From Trinickia sp. Y13 (GTDB lineage Bacteria > Pseudomonadota > Gammaproteobacteria > Burkholderiales > Burkholderiaceae): DNA of 64,000 bases. The DNA lies in NCBI RefSeq assembly GCF_029522115.1, contig NZ_JAKWFK010000006.1:1-64000 (forward strand), given 5' to 3'. A model generated the notes under the pieces. It was not told the origin of the DNA. It did not search any database and worked only from the letters and a program-made list of their open reading frames with translations. This document shows positions 54,628 through 63,719 of this stretch, piece by piece (within the stretch, counting starts at the first letter, position 1; every line of letters starts with the position of its first letter). A program made the translations under genes and the position numbers.

Positions 54628-57600
54628 TCATACGCGACGCGCAGCGCCGCCCGGATTCGATACGTGCAACGCCGCGCGCGCCTTGGCGAACTGTTGATCC
54701 AGCGAAGGCTTGCCGACAGGGTGCGCGGCCCGCGCGACGGACGGCTCCGCGAGCGCCGCATGACCCGGGGCCTTCGGATGGGCAACGCCGTGTGAAGCGC
54801 CATGCGAGCCGCCGTGCTTCTCGTGCGGGGCCAGCACCACCTCGCGGCGCGTTTCGTGGCCGGACGCATCGCGCGTCCGGACGACGATGTGCACGTCCTC
54901 GACGCCCGGTGGCAGCTTGCCGCGCAAGACGCCGTTCGCTGCGTCGTAGTGGATCCAGCCCGGCAGCGTGCGGCCGTTGGCAAGTTGGACGGTGACATCG
55001 GAGCCGCCGTGCATCGCCTCGGAAGGCGGCAGCAACGTCGCCACGCTGATCGAGAATGGGTCGTTCGGCGCCATCTCGAACGAAACACCCGGCAACGCGA
55101 GCGGCGCGTCGATGGGGAGCACGGCAATCGACGCGTTGAGCGCCGTCATATCGGTGCGCGGCACAGACGCACGATCCAGCGAATAGGCATGCGCCGGGGC
55201 GCTCGGATCGGTGAACGTCATCGTCGGTACGACGGGCACCGAGCCAATCGGCAGCGGTTGAGCGAACTCCTCGAGCACGTCGGGCGGCGCCGTGTTGTCA
55301 TTGCCCGTGAACAGCGACGAATGCGTCGACGCGGGCGGGACGATGATCGTCGGCGGCGGCGAAGGCAGAATCGGCGGGAACGCGGGCGCGTTGGTGATCG
55401 CGATCGTGTTGGACGCCGTGGCACTCGTCTTCGCGCCATCGTTGACCGCGAACGTGACCGTGCGGCTACTGCCCGCGTTGAGCGCTTGGTTCGCGTAGGT
55501 GACCGATTGCAGCGCGGCGGTCCATTGCGCGACGGTGGCCGTGCCGCCGGCAGAGGTCATCGTCAACACGCCTGTTGCGGCGTCGTAGCTGGCCGTGATA
55601 TTGCCCGTCGCCGCGCTACTCGTGAATGCGAGCCTATCGTTGGCTGCGTCGAAGCCGGCGGTGATCGCCACTTGGGCTGATGTCAGCGTGGCGTTGTCCC
55701 GGTCGCTGATCGTCACTTGGGGGGCGACGATCGCCGGGGTCGAACCATCTCCGCGCGCCGTGAACGAAACGCTGCCCGACGTCGTAATGATCGGCGTTTG
55801 ATCGGTATCGGCCACGGTCACGCTGCGCGTTTGCACGTCGCTCGTCGTGCCGTTGCCGTCGGTCACCGCGAAGCTGACCGTGCGCGTCGCGTTATCGGGT
55901 GTGACGGCCGTATCCGTATAAGTCACGGAAGCCAGCGCCGCCTGCCACTGCGCGAGCGTCGCCGCACCACCGGCCGAGCTCAGCGTCATCACGCCCGTAT
56001 TGGCGTCGTAGCTCGCGGCGATGTTGCCCATCGTCGCACCGTCGTTTCTGAACGCGAGCAGGTCTTCGCCGGCATGGAAGCCGCCCGTGATCGATACCGT
56101 CGCCGACGTTGCCGACGCGCTGCTGACATCGGTCAGCGTCAAACCCGGCGAAACGACGACCGGCGTCGAAGCCACGTTGTCGCCCGCGACGAACGACGCC
56201 GCGCCCGCATCGGTGCCGACGTGCGGGCGATCGAGCACGGCCACGGTAGCGCTCGCTCCCGCGCTCGTCTTGGCGCCGTCGTTGGTCGTGAATGAGATCG
56301 TGCGATTGCCGAAGTGCGTGCCGTTGCTCGCGAATGTCACGGCCGAAAGCGCGTTCGCCCACTGCGCATCGGTGGCCGTGGCGCCTGCCGAGGTCAACGT
56401 CAGCACGCCCGTTGCGCCATCGTAGCTCGCGGCGATGTTGCCGAACGTCGCCGCGCTGCCGTTCGCGAACGCGAGCACGTCCTCGCCGGTGTGGAAGTTG
56501 CCCGTGATCGCGACGGTCGCTGAGGACTGTGTCGTGTTGTCGTGATCGGTGACGCCAACGCCCGGGTTGACGATCGTCGCCGACGTGCCCACCACATAGT
56601 TCGTCGTGCCGCTCGAAGTCGTCACGATCGGTGTCTGATCGGTGTCGGTCATGGTCACCGTGCGCGTGGCCGTGTTGCTCGTGACGGCGGCCGTATCCAC
56701 CACCGTAAAGCTGATCGTGCGCGTCGTCGCGTTCGGTGTCACCGCCGTGTCGGTGTAAGTCACCGCATCGAGCGCAGCCTGCCACTGGGCGAGCGTGGCC
56801 GTATTGCCGGAGGACGAAAGCGTCAATACGCCCGTCGCTGCGTTGTACGCAGCGGCGATGTTGCCGTACGTCGCCGAACTCGTGTTCGTGAAGCCCAGCA
56901 CGTCTTCGCCTGAGTGGAAGTTGCCCGTGATGGCGACCGTCGCCGAGGACAGAGTCGGCGCCGCGCCATCCGTCACGGTCAACCCCGAATCGATCGCCAC
57001 GGGTGTCGATGCCGTATTGTCGCCGGCCACGAACGCGGCCGAGCCCGAATCGGTCGTGATCGTGGGCGGACCGAGCACGGCCACCGTATCGGTCGACACC
57101 GCGCTCGTCTTCGTACCGTCGCTCGTCGCAAACGAAATCGTGCGGCTGCCCGGCGTTGCGCTAGATCCAGCCGAGAACGTCACGGCCGATAGCGCGCTCG
57201 CCCATTGCGCGTCCGTAGCCGTCGCACCGGAAGACGTCAGCGTCAGCACGCCGGTCGCCGAGTTGTACGAACCGACGATGTTGCCGAACGTGCTCGCACT
57301 CGTATTGACGAACGCCAGCGTATCGCCGGAATGGAAGCCACCGGTGATCGAAATCGTCCCCGACGATTGCGTCGTGTTGTCCAGGTCGCTGACGGTGATC
57401 CCGCCATCGATCGTCACGGCGGAGGCACCGCCCACATAGTTCGTCGTACCCCCCGCCGTCGTCACGATCGGTGTCTGATCCGTCGCCGTCACCGTCACCG
57501 TGCGCGTGGCTGTGGCGCTCGTATTGCCCGAGCCGTCCACCGCCGTGTAGCTGATCGTCCGCGTCGCCGTGTTCGGCGTGACGAGCGTGTCCGTATACGT

Positions 57601-60600
57601 GATCGATTGAAGCGCGCTTTGCCATTGCGCCAGCGTGGCCGTCGCGCCCGCGGACGTCAGCGTCATCACGCCCGTCGCTGCGTTGTACGAAGCCGTGATG
57701 TTGCCCATCGTCGTGCCGTTGTTCGTGAACGCCAGCACGTCTTCCCCTGAGTGGAAGTTGCCCGTGATCGCCACCGCCGTGCTTCCGAGCGTCGTGGCGC
57801 TGCCGTCGGACACGGTCAACCCGGAATCGATCGTCACTGGCGTCGATGCCGCGTTATCACCGGAGATGAACGCCGCCGAGCCCGAATCGGTCGTGATCGT
57901 CGGCGGCGCCGTCATGTTGATCGAATCGGCGGCTTGCGCGCTGTTCTTCGTGCCGTCGTTTATCTGGAACCAAATCGTGCGGCTGCCGTACGTCGTGCTC
58001 GTGCTCGAGAACGTCACCGACTTCAGCGCGTTGGCCCACTGTGCATCGGTGGCGGTTCCGCCCACTGACGAGAGCAACAAAACACCCGAGCCCGCACTAT
58101 AAGAAGCCGTGATGTTGCCCATTGTCGAGCCGTCGTTCGTGAAGCTCAACGTGTCGCCGCTATGGAAGTTACCCGTCACCGCCACGGTCGCCGACATTTG
58201 CGTCGTGTTGTCCAGGTCGCTGACGGCAATCCCGCCATCGATCGTCACAGCGGAGGCGCCGCCCACATAGTTCGTCGTGCCCCCCGTCGTCGTCACGATC
58301 GGCGTTTGATCCGTCGCCGTCACCGTCACCGTGCGCGTGGCTGTCGCGCTCGTGTTGCCCGCGCCGTCCACCGCCGTGTAGCTGATCGTGCGCGTCGCCG
58401 TGTTCGGCGTGACGAGCGTGTCCGTATACGTGATCGATTGCAACGCGCTTTGCCATTGCGCCAGCGTGGCCGTCGCGCCCGCGGACGTCAGCGTCATCAC
58501 GCCCGTCGCTGCGTTGTACGAAGCCGTGATGTTGCCCATCGTCGTGCCGTTGTTCGTGAACGCCAGCACGTCTTCGCTCGAATGGAAGCCGCCCGTGATC
58601 GCCACCGTCGTGCTTCCGAGCGTCGTCGCGCTGCCGTCGGACACGGTCAACCCGGAATCGATCGTCACCGGCGTCGATGCCGCGTTATCACCGGAGACGA
58701 ACGCCGCCGAGCCCGAATCGGTCGTGATCGTCGGCGGCGCCGTCATGTTGATCGTATCCGTTCCCGCCGTGCTCGTCTTCGTGCCGTCGCTCGTCGCAAA
58801 CGAAATCGTGCGATTGCCGTAGGTCGTGCTCGTGCTCGAGAACGTGACCGACTTCAGCGCGTTTGCCCACTGCGCATCGGTGGCCGACGCTCCAGACGAT
58901 GTCAACGTCAGCACGCCTGTCGCTGCGTTGTACGAGCCCACGATATTGCCCATCGTCGAGCCGTCGTTCGTGAAACCGAGCGTATCGCCGCTATGAAAGC
59001 CGCCGCTCACCGATACCGTCCCCGACAACTGCGTCGCGTTATCGAGATCGCTGACCGTGATGCCGCTGTCGATCGTCACCGCCGAGGTCGCGCCCGCGTA
59101 GTTCGTCGTACCATGAGTCGTGGTCACGATCGGCGATTGATCGGTATCGGTCACCGTCACGGTGCGCGTCGCCGCCGCGCTCGTGTTCGACAGACTGTCC
59201 GTCGCGCTGAAACTGATCGTGCGCGTCGAGGGATCAGGCGTGACTATCGTATCGGTGTAGGTCACCGAGCGCAGCGCATTCTGCCATTGTGTAACCGTCG
59301 CGGTCCCACCGGCCGAGGTCAACGTCAGCACGCCGGTCGCCTGCTGATAGGACCCGGTGATATTGCCCATGGTCGACCCGTCGTTCGTGAACGCCAGGAA
59401 GTCCTCGCCGTTGATGTAGTTGCCCGTAATCGCGACGGTCGCCGATCCCAGCGTCGTCGTGATCGCATCGGTGATAGTCAGGCCGGAATCGATCGCAACC
59501 GGCGTCGAAGCCGTGTTGTCGCCGGCCACGAATGCGGCCGAACCGGAGTCGGTCGTGATCTGCAGCGGGTTGGCGACATTGACCGTGTCGGTCGCCGCGG
59601 TGCTGGTCTTCGTGCCGTCGCTGGTAGCGAATGAAATCGTGCGATTGCCGAGCGTCGTGCTCGAGCTCGAGAACGTCACCGCCGATAACGCGTGCGCCCA
59701 CTGCGCGTCGGTAGCCGTCGACCCCAACGAGTTCAACGTCATGACACCGGTCGCTGCGTTGAATGACGCGGTGATGTTGCCCATCGTCGAGCCGTCGTTC
59801 GTGAAATTGAGCGTATCTCCGCTATGAAAACCACCGCTGATCGTGACCGAGCCTGACGCTTGCGTCGTGTTATCGAGATCGGTCACTTGCACGCTGCCGT
59901 CGATCGTCGTGGCGGCACCGCCGTCGTAATACGTCGCCGTGCTGCCCGTGGTCGTAACAATCGGCGTTTGATCGGTTGCCGTCACGGTGATGCTTTTCGT
60001 GGAGGTATTGCTTGACGAGAAATAGGCGTCGCTCGTCAATGTGAAACTGACCGTGCGCGTCGCGGTACTCGGCGACACCGCCGTATCGGTATAGGTTACG
60101 GCCCGGAACGCGCTCTGCCATTGCGCGATCGTCGCGGTGCCGCTTGCCGACGTCAGCGTCAACACTCCGCTGCCGCTGCTGTAGGAGCCTGAAATGTCAC
60201 CGTACAGCGCGGAACTGGTGTTCGTGAACGCCAGCACATCCTGGCCGCTCGAAAAGTTGCCGACGATGCTGACCGTGCCTTGCTTGGCGGTGGTCGCATC
60301 GCCATCGGTCAAGGTGAACCCGCTGTCGACCGCGACCGGCGTGGAGGTGGCGTTGTCCGCTTCGACGAAAGCAGTGCTGCCGCCGCTCGCGGTCACAACT
60401 GGCGGTGACGACAGATCGACATAGGTGAAGTTGTTCAACGTCGGCGTCAGAAACGCCGAGTCGGTCTCGCGAATTCTCAGGCTCTTGATGCCCGCAAACG
60501 CCGAGTTGCCCGACACATCGACATGAAACACAGAGCTGCCGCTTACCGAGGTATCGAGCGTCATCGTCCCGATTACCGTTCCAGCGCCATTCAGTGCCTC

Positions 60601-61767
60601 GATCGCAACTTTAGAGGGCAGGTTGATATCGATGTCGAAGCTCTCGACGGCCATGTTGTTGCCGTCGGCCAATGTCATCGTCACTGAATTCAGCGACGTG
60701 CCTTGCACGTTGCCGAACAGCACCCCGTCGCTTGGGCCGGTGCTCAACGGTGGAGGGCCGAATTGATTGACGGTGGTGCTGTCAACGGCGAATTCCGCAG
60801 CCTGATCCATCGTGTACGTGATGCCGTCCAGCGTGAAGGAGGTCACGCCCGTCGCCCCGCCGGGCGTGTCGTATCCGATCTGACCGTCATACGTTTCATC
60901 GCTGACGGCCAGCACTGCGCTGTATTGCTGCTCTGCGGCGTGCGAAAAGATCACCGACGTATGCACGGCGCCGGCGTCGTACTCGAGCGCCCAATCGCCG
61001 CCGAGCGCCGCCGCACCGGTGGCATCGGTCGATGCCGCGACGTTCAATCCTGAGATCGACGCAATTTGCTGCACGAGCGCCTTGCCGTCGGCGTTTTCGG
61101 CCACATTGCAGCCGTAAATCAGAAAGTCGCCGCCCGGCTTCATGGCGGCGCCGATCTGCGATATCTCGGCGCGATAGGCCGAGATATCGCCCGCGTTGAG
61201 CCAAGTGCTGCCGATCTGCACGTTGCCCTCGGACCCGTGGGAGACGAGGTGGATCGCCCCCACGCCCGGATGCTGCGCCAAATACTGATCGATTTGAGCG
61301 AGGCCGTCTTTCGTCGAATCGAGGATGACAACCTGCGTGCCTTGCGGCAGACCCGCGACGAGCGTTTGATAATCGGTGACGTTCGAATTGACGAAGACGA
61401 CCTGACGATCGGTCGTCTGTGCCACCGTATCGGTGAACCCATGCACCGCCCGCATAGTGGACGAGCCCGCCCCGCTTTCGCCGGTTACGGCTGCCGTGGT
61501 GTAGCCATGAACCGCCCGCGCCGACGCCGCGGAATCGGCGCCCGCATGTGCAGCCGGTGCCGCGCCGCCCGGAGCCGGCACATCCACGCTGGCGTGATGT
61601 TCGGGCGCGACGGCCGCCGCCCCAATCGAAGCGGCCGATGCGTCATAGACGATCCGCGGCTCGAGCGCGACGATGAGCGGCGCAGGCAGTGCGCCCGCAT
61701 TGCGCGCTCGACGTTCCGGCATGCGCATCGCGGCGATGAGCTTGGAGAGGTTGGCGGCGAATTTCAT
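54628..61767 (-). CDS. Giant repetitive DUF4347-domain surface protein
   Basis: The 2379-residue protein starts MKFAANLSKLIAAMRMPERR and has an LEPRIVYDAS motif near residue 36, as in proteins of this family. A DUF4347 domain lies at about 121-283 (RQVVFVNSNVTDYQTLVAGL, FLIYGCNVAENADGKALVQQ). A lectin-like segment follows, and then about twelve bacterial Ig/cadherin-type repeats from roughly 457 to 2122. The C-terminal region holds a putative-Ig fold (VQLANGRTLPGWIHYDAANG) and a His/Ser-rich tail. It lacks RTX nonapeptides. It is followed by TolC and HlyD genes, which suggests type I-like secretion and a role in adhesion or biofilm. The upstream ORF start at 61800 is rejected in favour of 61767. 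Confidence 0.88.
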   Translation of the reverse strand: MKFAANLSKLIAAMRMPERRARNAGALPAPLIVALEPRIVYDASAASIGAAAVAPEHHASVDVPAPGGAAPAAHAGADSAASARAVHGYTTAAVTGESGAGSSTMRAVHGFTDTVAQTTDRQVVFVNSNVTDYQTLVAGLPQGTQVVILDSTKDGLAQIDQYLAQHPGVGAIHLVSHGSEGNVQIGSTWLNAGDISAYRAEISQIGAAMKPGGDFLIYGCNVAENADGKALVQQIASISGLNVAASTDATGAAALGGDWALEYDAGAVHTSVIFSHAAEQQYSAVLAVSDETYDGQIGYDTPGGATGVTSFTLDGITYTMDQAAEFAVDSTTVNQFGPPPLSTGPSDGVLFGNVQGTSLNSVTMTLADGNNMAVESFDIDINLPSKVAIEALNGAGTVIGTMTLDTSVSGSSVFHVDVSGNSAFAGIKSLRIRETDSAFLTPTLNNFTYVDLSSPPVVTASGGSTAFVEADNATSTPVAVDSGFTLTDGDATTAKQGTVSIVGNFSSGQDVLAFTNTSSALYGDISGSYSSGSGVLTLTSASGTATIAQWQSAFRAVTYTDTAVSPSTATRTVSFTLTSDAYFSSSNTSTKSITVTATDQTPIVTTTGSTATYYDGGAATTIDGSVQVTDLDNTTQASGSVTISGGFHSGDTLNFTNDGSTMGNITASFNAATGVMTLNSLGSTATDAQWAHALSAVTFSSSSTTLGNRTISFATSDGTKTSTAATDTVNVANPLQITTDSGSAAFVAGDNTASTPVAIDSGLTITDAITTTLGSATVAITGNYINGEDFLAFTNDGSTMGNITGSYQQATGVLTLTSAGGTATVTQWQNALRSVTYTDTIVTPDPSTRTISFSATDSLSNTSAAATRTVTVTDTDQSPIVTTTHGTTNYAGATSAVTIDSGITVSDLDNATQLSGTVSVSGGFHSGDTLGFTNDGSTMGNIVGSYNAATGVLTLTSSGASATDAQWANALKSVTFSSTSTTYGNRTISFATSDGTKTSTAGTDTINMTAPPTITTDSGSAAFVSGDNAASTPVTIDSGLTVSDGSATTLGSTTVAITGGFHSSEDVLAFTNNGTTMGNITASYNAATGVMTLTSAGATATLAQWQSALQSITYTDTLVTPNTATRTISYTAVDGAGNTSATATRTVTVTATDQTPIVTTTGGTTNYVGGASAVTIDGGIAVSDLDNTTQMSATVAVTGNFHSGDTLSFTNDGSTMGNITASYSAGSGVLLLSSVGGTATDAQWANALKSVTFSSTSTTYGSRTIWFQINDGTKNSAQAADSINMTAPPTITTDSGSAAFISGDNAASTPVTIDSGLTVSDGSATTLGSTAVAITGNFHSGEDVLAFTNNGTTMGNITASYNAATGVMTLTSAGATATLAQWQSALQSITYTDTLVTPNTATRTISYTAVDGSGNTSATATRTVTVTATDQTPIVTTAGGTTNYVGGASAVTIDGGITVSDLDNTTQSSGTISITGGFHSGDTLAFVNTSASTFGNIVGSYNSATGVLTLTSSGATATDAQWASALSAVTFSAGSSATPGSRTISFATSDGTKTSAVSTDTVAVLGPPTITTDSGSAAFVAGDNTASTPVAIDSGLTVTDGAAPTLSSATVAITGNFHSGEDVLGFTNTSSATYGNIAAAYNAATGVLTLSSSGNTATLAQWQAALDAVTYTDTAVTPNATTRTISFTVVDTAAVTSNTATRTVTMTDTDQTPIVTTSSGTTNYVVGTSATIVNPGVGVTDHDNTTQSSATVAITGNFHTGEDVLAFANGSAATFGNIAASYDGATGVLTLTSAGATATDAQWANALSAVTFASNGTHFGNRTISFTTNDGAKTSAGASATVAVLDRPHVGTDAGAASFVAGDNVASTPVVVSPGLTLTDVSSASATSATVSITGGFHAGEDLLAFRNDGATMGNIAASYDANTGVMTLSSAGGAATLAQWQAALASVTYTDTAVTPDNATRTVSFAVTDGNGTTSDVQTRSVTVADTDQTPIITTSGSVSFTARGDGSTPAIVAPQVTISDRDNATLTSAQVAITAGFDAANDRLAFTSSAATGNITASYDAATGVLTMTSAGGTATVAQWTAALQSVTYANQALNAGSSRTVTFAVNDGAKTSATASNTIAITNAPAFPPILPSPPPTIIVPPASTHSSLFTGNDNTAPPDVLEEFAQPLPIGSVPVVPTMTFTDPSAPAHAYSLDRASVPRTDMTALNASIAVLPIDAPLALPGVSFEMAPNDPFSISVATLLPPSEAMHGGSDVTVQLANGRTLPGWIHYDAANGVLRGKLPPGVEDVHIVVRTRDASGHETRREVVLAPHEKHGGSHGASHGVAHPKAPGHAALAEPSVARAAHPVGKPSLDQQFAKARAALHVSNPGGAARRV
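55400..60400 (-). repeat. Alternating 145/130-residue repeat array in the giant protein gene
   Basis: Two repeat types alternate six times. Type A starts TTDSGSAAFVAGDN and ends ATRTVTVTATDQTPIVT. Type B starts like GGTTNYVGGASAVTIDGG and ends …RTISFATSDGTKTS. Each unit has W-x(2)-AL-x(2)-VT. The A+B pair measures 831 bp where two central copies align (e.g. 57851 with 58682). Central copies are nearly identical at DNA level; outer copies diverge. Confidence 0.85.
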
Positions 61768-61812
61768 CGCTTGTCGTCCTTGAAAGCGTGCCGCTCTCAC
61801 GGCACGCGTTCG

Positions 61813-62427
61813 TCATCCGCGCGAGGGGAAAACCCCTTCCAACGCGATGATGAAGTTGATGCCGAGGTACGGGTTGCGCACGGAAAACGGCAGGCTGCCA
61901 CCGGTCGTGCTGTTCTGAACCGTGGGAGGGGCGCCGTTCAGAGCGGCTTCGAAAGGTTTGAGCGTCGTGTCGGCCGTCGCCGTGCTGTAAATCGCGCCCG
62001 GGCGACCGCCGGCGCTGACCGGCCCCAACACCGACGTGTTGCTGGGCGCCGCCGATTCCGAGCCCGAAGCCGTGGACGTCGACGCCGGGATCGCGATCGA
62101 CACCGTCCCGCTACCGCCCATCACCGTCGCCGTGTGCGTATGCTGCGGCAGGTTTTGAATCGTCAACGACGCGTTCTCGGTCCCCCCCGTCTCGCCGATG
62201 ACCACCGGCGAAAGTCCCAAGCCTTGCCCGATGCCGACCGGTGTGCGCCCTTGCAGATTCGGCAATTGGTAATTCGACACGCCGTTGCCGCCGTAGTAGG
62301 TGCCGAGCAAAGCGAACAACGCCTGGTTCTGCGAAATCGGTAACAACTGCCCCTGGCACTGCGCCCAGCCGGTCGGTGCGTAGTCGAAACCCGCCATACG
62401 GATTTCGCCCAAGAACGGATCGCTCAT
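61813..62427 (-). CDS. Phage-tail-collar (microcystin-dependent type) protein
   Basis: The 204-residue product starts MSDPFLGEIRMAGFDYAPTG, with AQCQGQLLPISQNQALFALL, GRTPVGIGQGLGLSPVVIGE and a terminal LGINFIIALEGVFPSRG. This is the tail-collar/Mdp family found in Gram-negative genomes outside prophages. GGAGG precedes ATG 62427. It is followed by the giant-protein gene after 45 bases and preceded by a DUF6916 gene. The function is unknown; a structural or adhesive role is inferred from the collar fold. Confidence 0.9.
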   Translation of the reverse strand: MSDPFLGEIRMAGFDYAPTGWAQCQGQLLPISQNQALFALLGTYYGGNGVSNYQLPNLQGRTPVGIGQGLGLSPVVIGETGGTENASLTIQNLPQHTHTATVMGGSGTVSIAIPASTSTASGSESAAPSNTSVLGPVSAGGRPGAIYSTATADTTLKPFEAALNGAPPTVQNSTTGGSLPFSVRNPYLGINFIIALEGVFPSRG

Positions 62428-62460
62428 CAAACGCCTCCTGTCGAAGAAAAGGAAACCGCT

Positions 62461-62832
62461 TTACATCACTTCCGAGGAGCCGGCCGCATTGGCTAGTTCG
62501 TCGGCACGAGTGTGAATCACGACAGTGAGCGTCGATCGCCCATCCGCGGTGGGGCGCGTGGGCGTGGCGAGCAGATCCCACGCTCGGCCCGCCGGCGAAC
62601 CGATGCGATAAACGTTCTGGGGCAGAAAGACGCCGCTGGGCAACTCGAAAGTCGCCGCATAGCAAACGAAACTGTCATTCATGGGCGTGCCGGCGCTCGC
62701 GTGCGCGAGCACGGCCTCGACGGTGCGGCCGTCGGCCAAGCCGAAGGTGAATCGTTGCCCGATCGCTTCGAGCAATTCTTCTTGGGTGGGAATCGACAGC
62801 AAGCAAGCCCCCGCGCGTGGTTCATTCTTCAT
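62461..62832 (-). CDS. DUF6916-like protein
   Basis: The 123-residue protein carries PTQEELLEAIGQRFTFGLAD, LPSGVFLPQNVYRIGSPAGR and a hydrophobic VVIHT near the end. The pattern (LPQxxYxI…G) matches the DUF6916 family usually found next to tail-collar proteins. It is the first gene of the co-oriented cluster through the M50-HlyD gene. The function is unknown. Confidence 0.7.
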   Translation of the reverse strand: MKNEPRAGACLLSIPTQEELLEAIGQRFTFGLADGRTVEAVLAHASAGTPMNDSFVCYAATFELPSGVFLPQNVYRIGSPAGRAWDLLATPTRPTADGRSTLTVVIHTRADELANAAGSSEVM

Positions 62833-62918
62833 TCTGTTGGGTCGATGCTGCCGACCATGGTCTCTATCGTTACCGCCTTATCGTCGCGTCGCGATCGCCG
62901 CGCGCCAACTCGCAGATC

Positions 62919-63497
62919 CTAGTTGCTCGATCCCAGTCCTTCGATCGTCACACCGCTTTCATCTTCGAAGGCTGCCGCGGGACGGCGCATCTTCAGATAC
63001 ACGCCGTTTTCGCCGATCGATTCGAACCCGAGCCGGCGATAAAGCGCTTGCACCGGATTATTCATTTCGACGTAAAGCACGATCGGCATAGCACGCGCTA
63101 CCGCTTGTGCGACAAACGCATGCAAAAGCCGCGTTCCGATGCCGGCGCCGCGATAAGCGGGCAACAGCGCGATATCGATCAAGCGCGCTTCATCGCCATG
63201 CCAGTCGTGATACAGCCGGCCGATCGCTACCTCGCGCGACATAATCACGTCGAATCGAGCATGGCGGTAATGCTGCCGGTAATACGCATCCTGCATGGCG
63301 AACTGTTCCGCCAACAGCGTCGATATACGCTCGCGATCCCACCCCGATTGAGCAAACTCGTAGGCACGCGTGCTTTCGAAAACCGCCAGCAGAAAGGCCC
63401 GGTCGCTTTCGGATGCAGCCCGAAGACGCACACTACTGCCTGCACTCTCGATGCGAGCGCATTGCGCATCGAAAGCGGGGCTGCACCCGTTGGCCAT
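62919..63497 (-). CDS. GNAT-family N-acetyltransferase
   Basis: The 192-residue protein (ATG 63497) has RLRAASESDRAFLLAVFEST, the motif-A region LIDIALLPAYRGAGIGTRLL that binds acetyl-CoA, and NPVQALYRRLGFESIGENGV. These are typical GNAT features. An upstream TTG at 63542 is also in frame. It lies on the same strand and upstream of the DUF6916 gene across 86 bases, with no clear functional link. The substrate is unknown. Confidence 0.88.
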   Translation of the reverse strand: MANGCSPAFDAQCARIESAGSSVRLRAASESDRAFLLAVFESTRAYEFAQSGWDRERISTLLAEQFAMQDAYYRQHYRHARFDVIMSREVAIGRLYHDWHGDEARLIDIALLPAYRGAGIGTRLLHAFVAQAVARAMPIVLYVEMNNPVQALYRRLGFESIGENGVYLKMRRPAAAFEDESGVTIEGLGSSN

Positions 63498-63719
63498 TTG
63501 AAATCTCGTGTCCTTGCGAAACGGAAGGGACCAATCGATCAATGCCGTGTCGATCAGCTTATGAAAATTTTGTAATCGCCCGTGAATATTAGTCTAGACA
63601 ATGGGCGCCAGCAACCGAACCTAGTGATTGATGCCTACGTAGATACCCCGATTAACTTTCTCGAGCTCCCGCCGATACGGGCGGCCAGCGACATCAAGCA
63701 GCGCCGGAATACGAGCCGA

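Noticed and set aside
54605-55127. N-terminal extension of the TolC frame to 55127
   Set aside because: It overlaps the giant-protein gene in a shifted frame and has no homology; the lipobox and efflux domain start after 54605.
58162-59634. 490-codon plus-strand frame
   Set aside because: It is antisense to the repeat array of the giant protein, and its apparent repeats simply mirror that array.
61813-62832. Prophage remnant suggested by the tail-collar protein
   Set aside because: No other phage gene, integrase or attachment site is nearby; this family is common in non-phage contexts.
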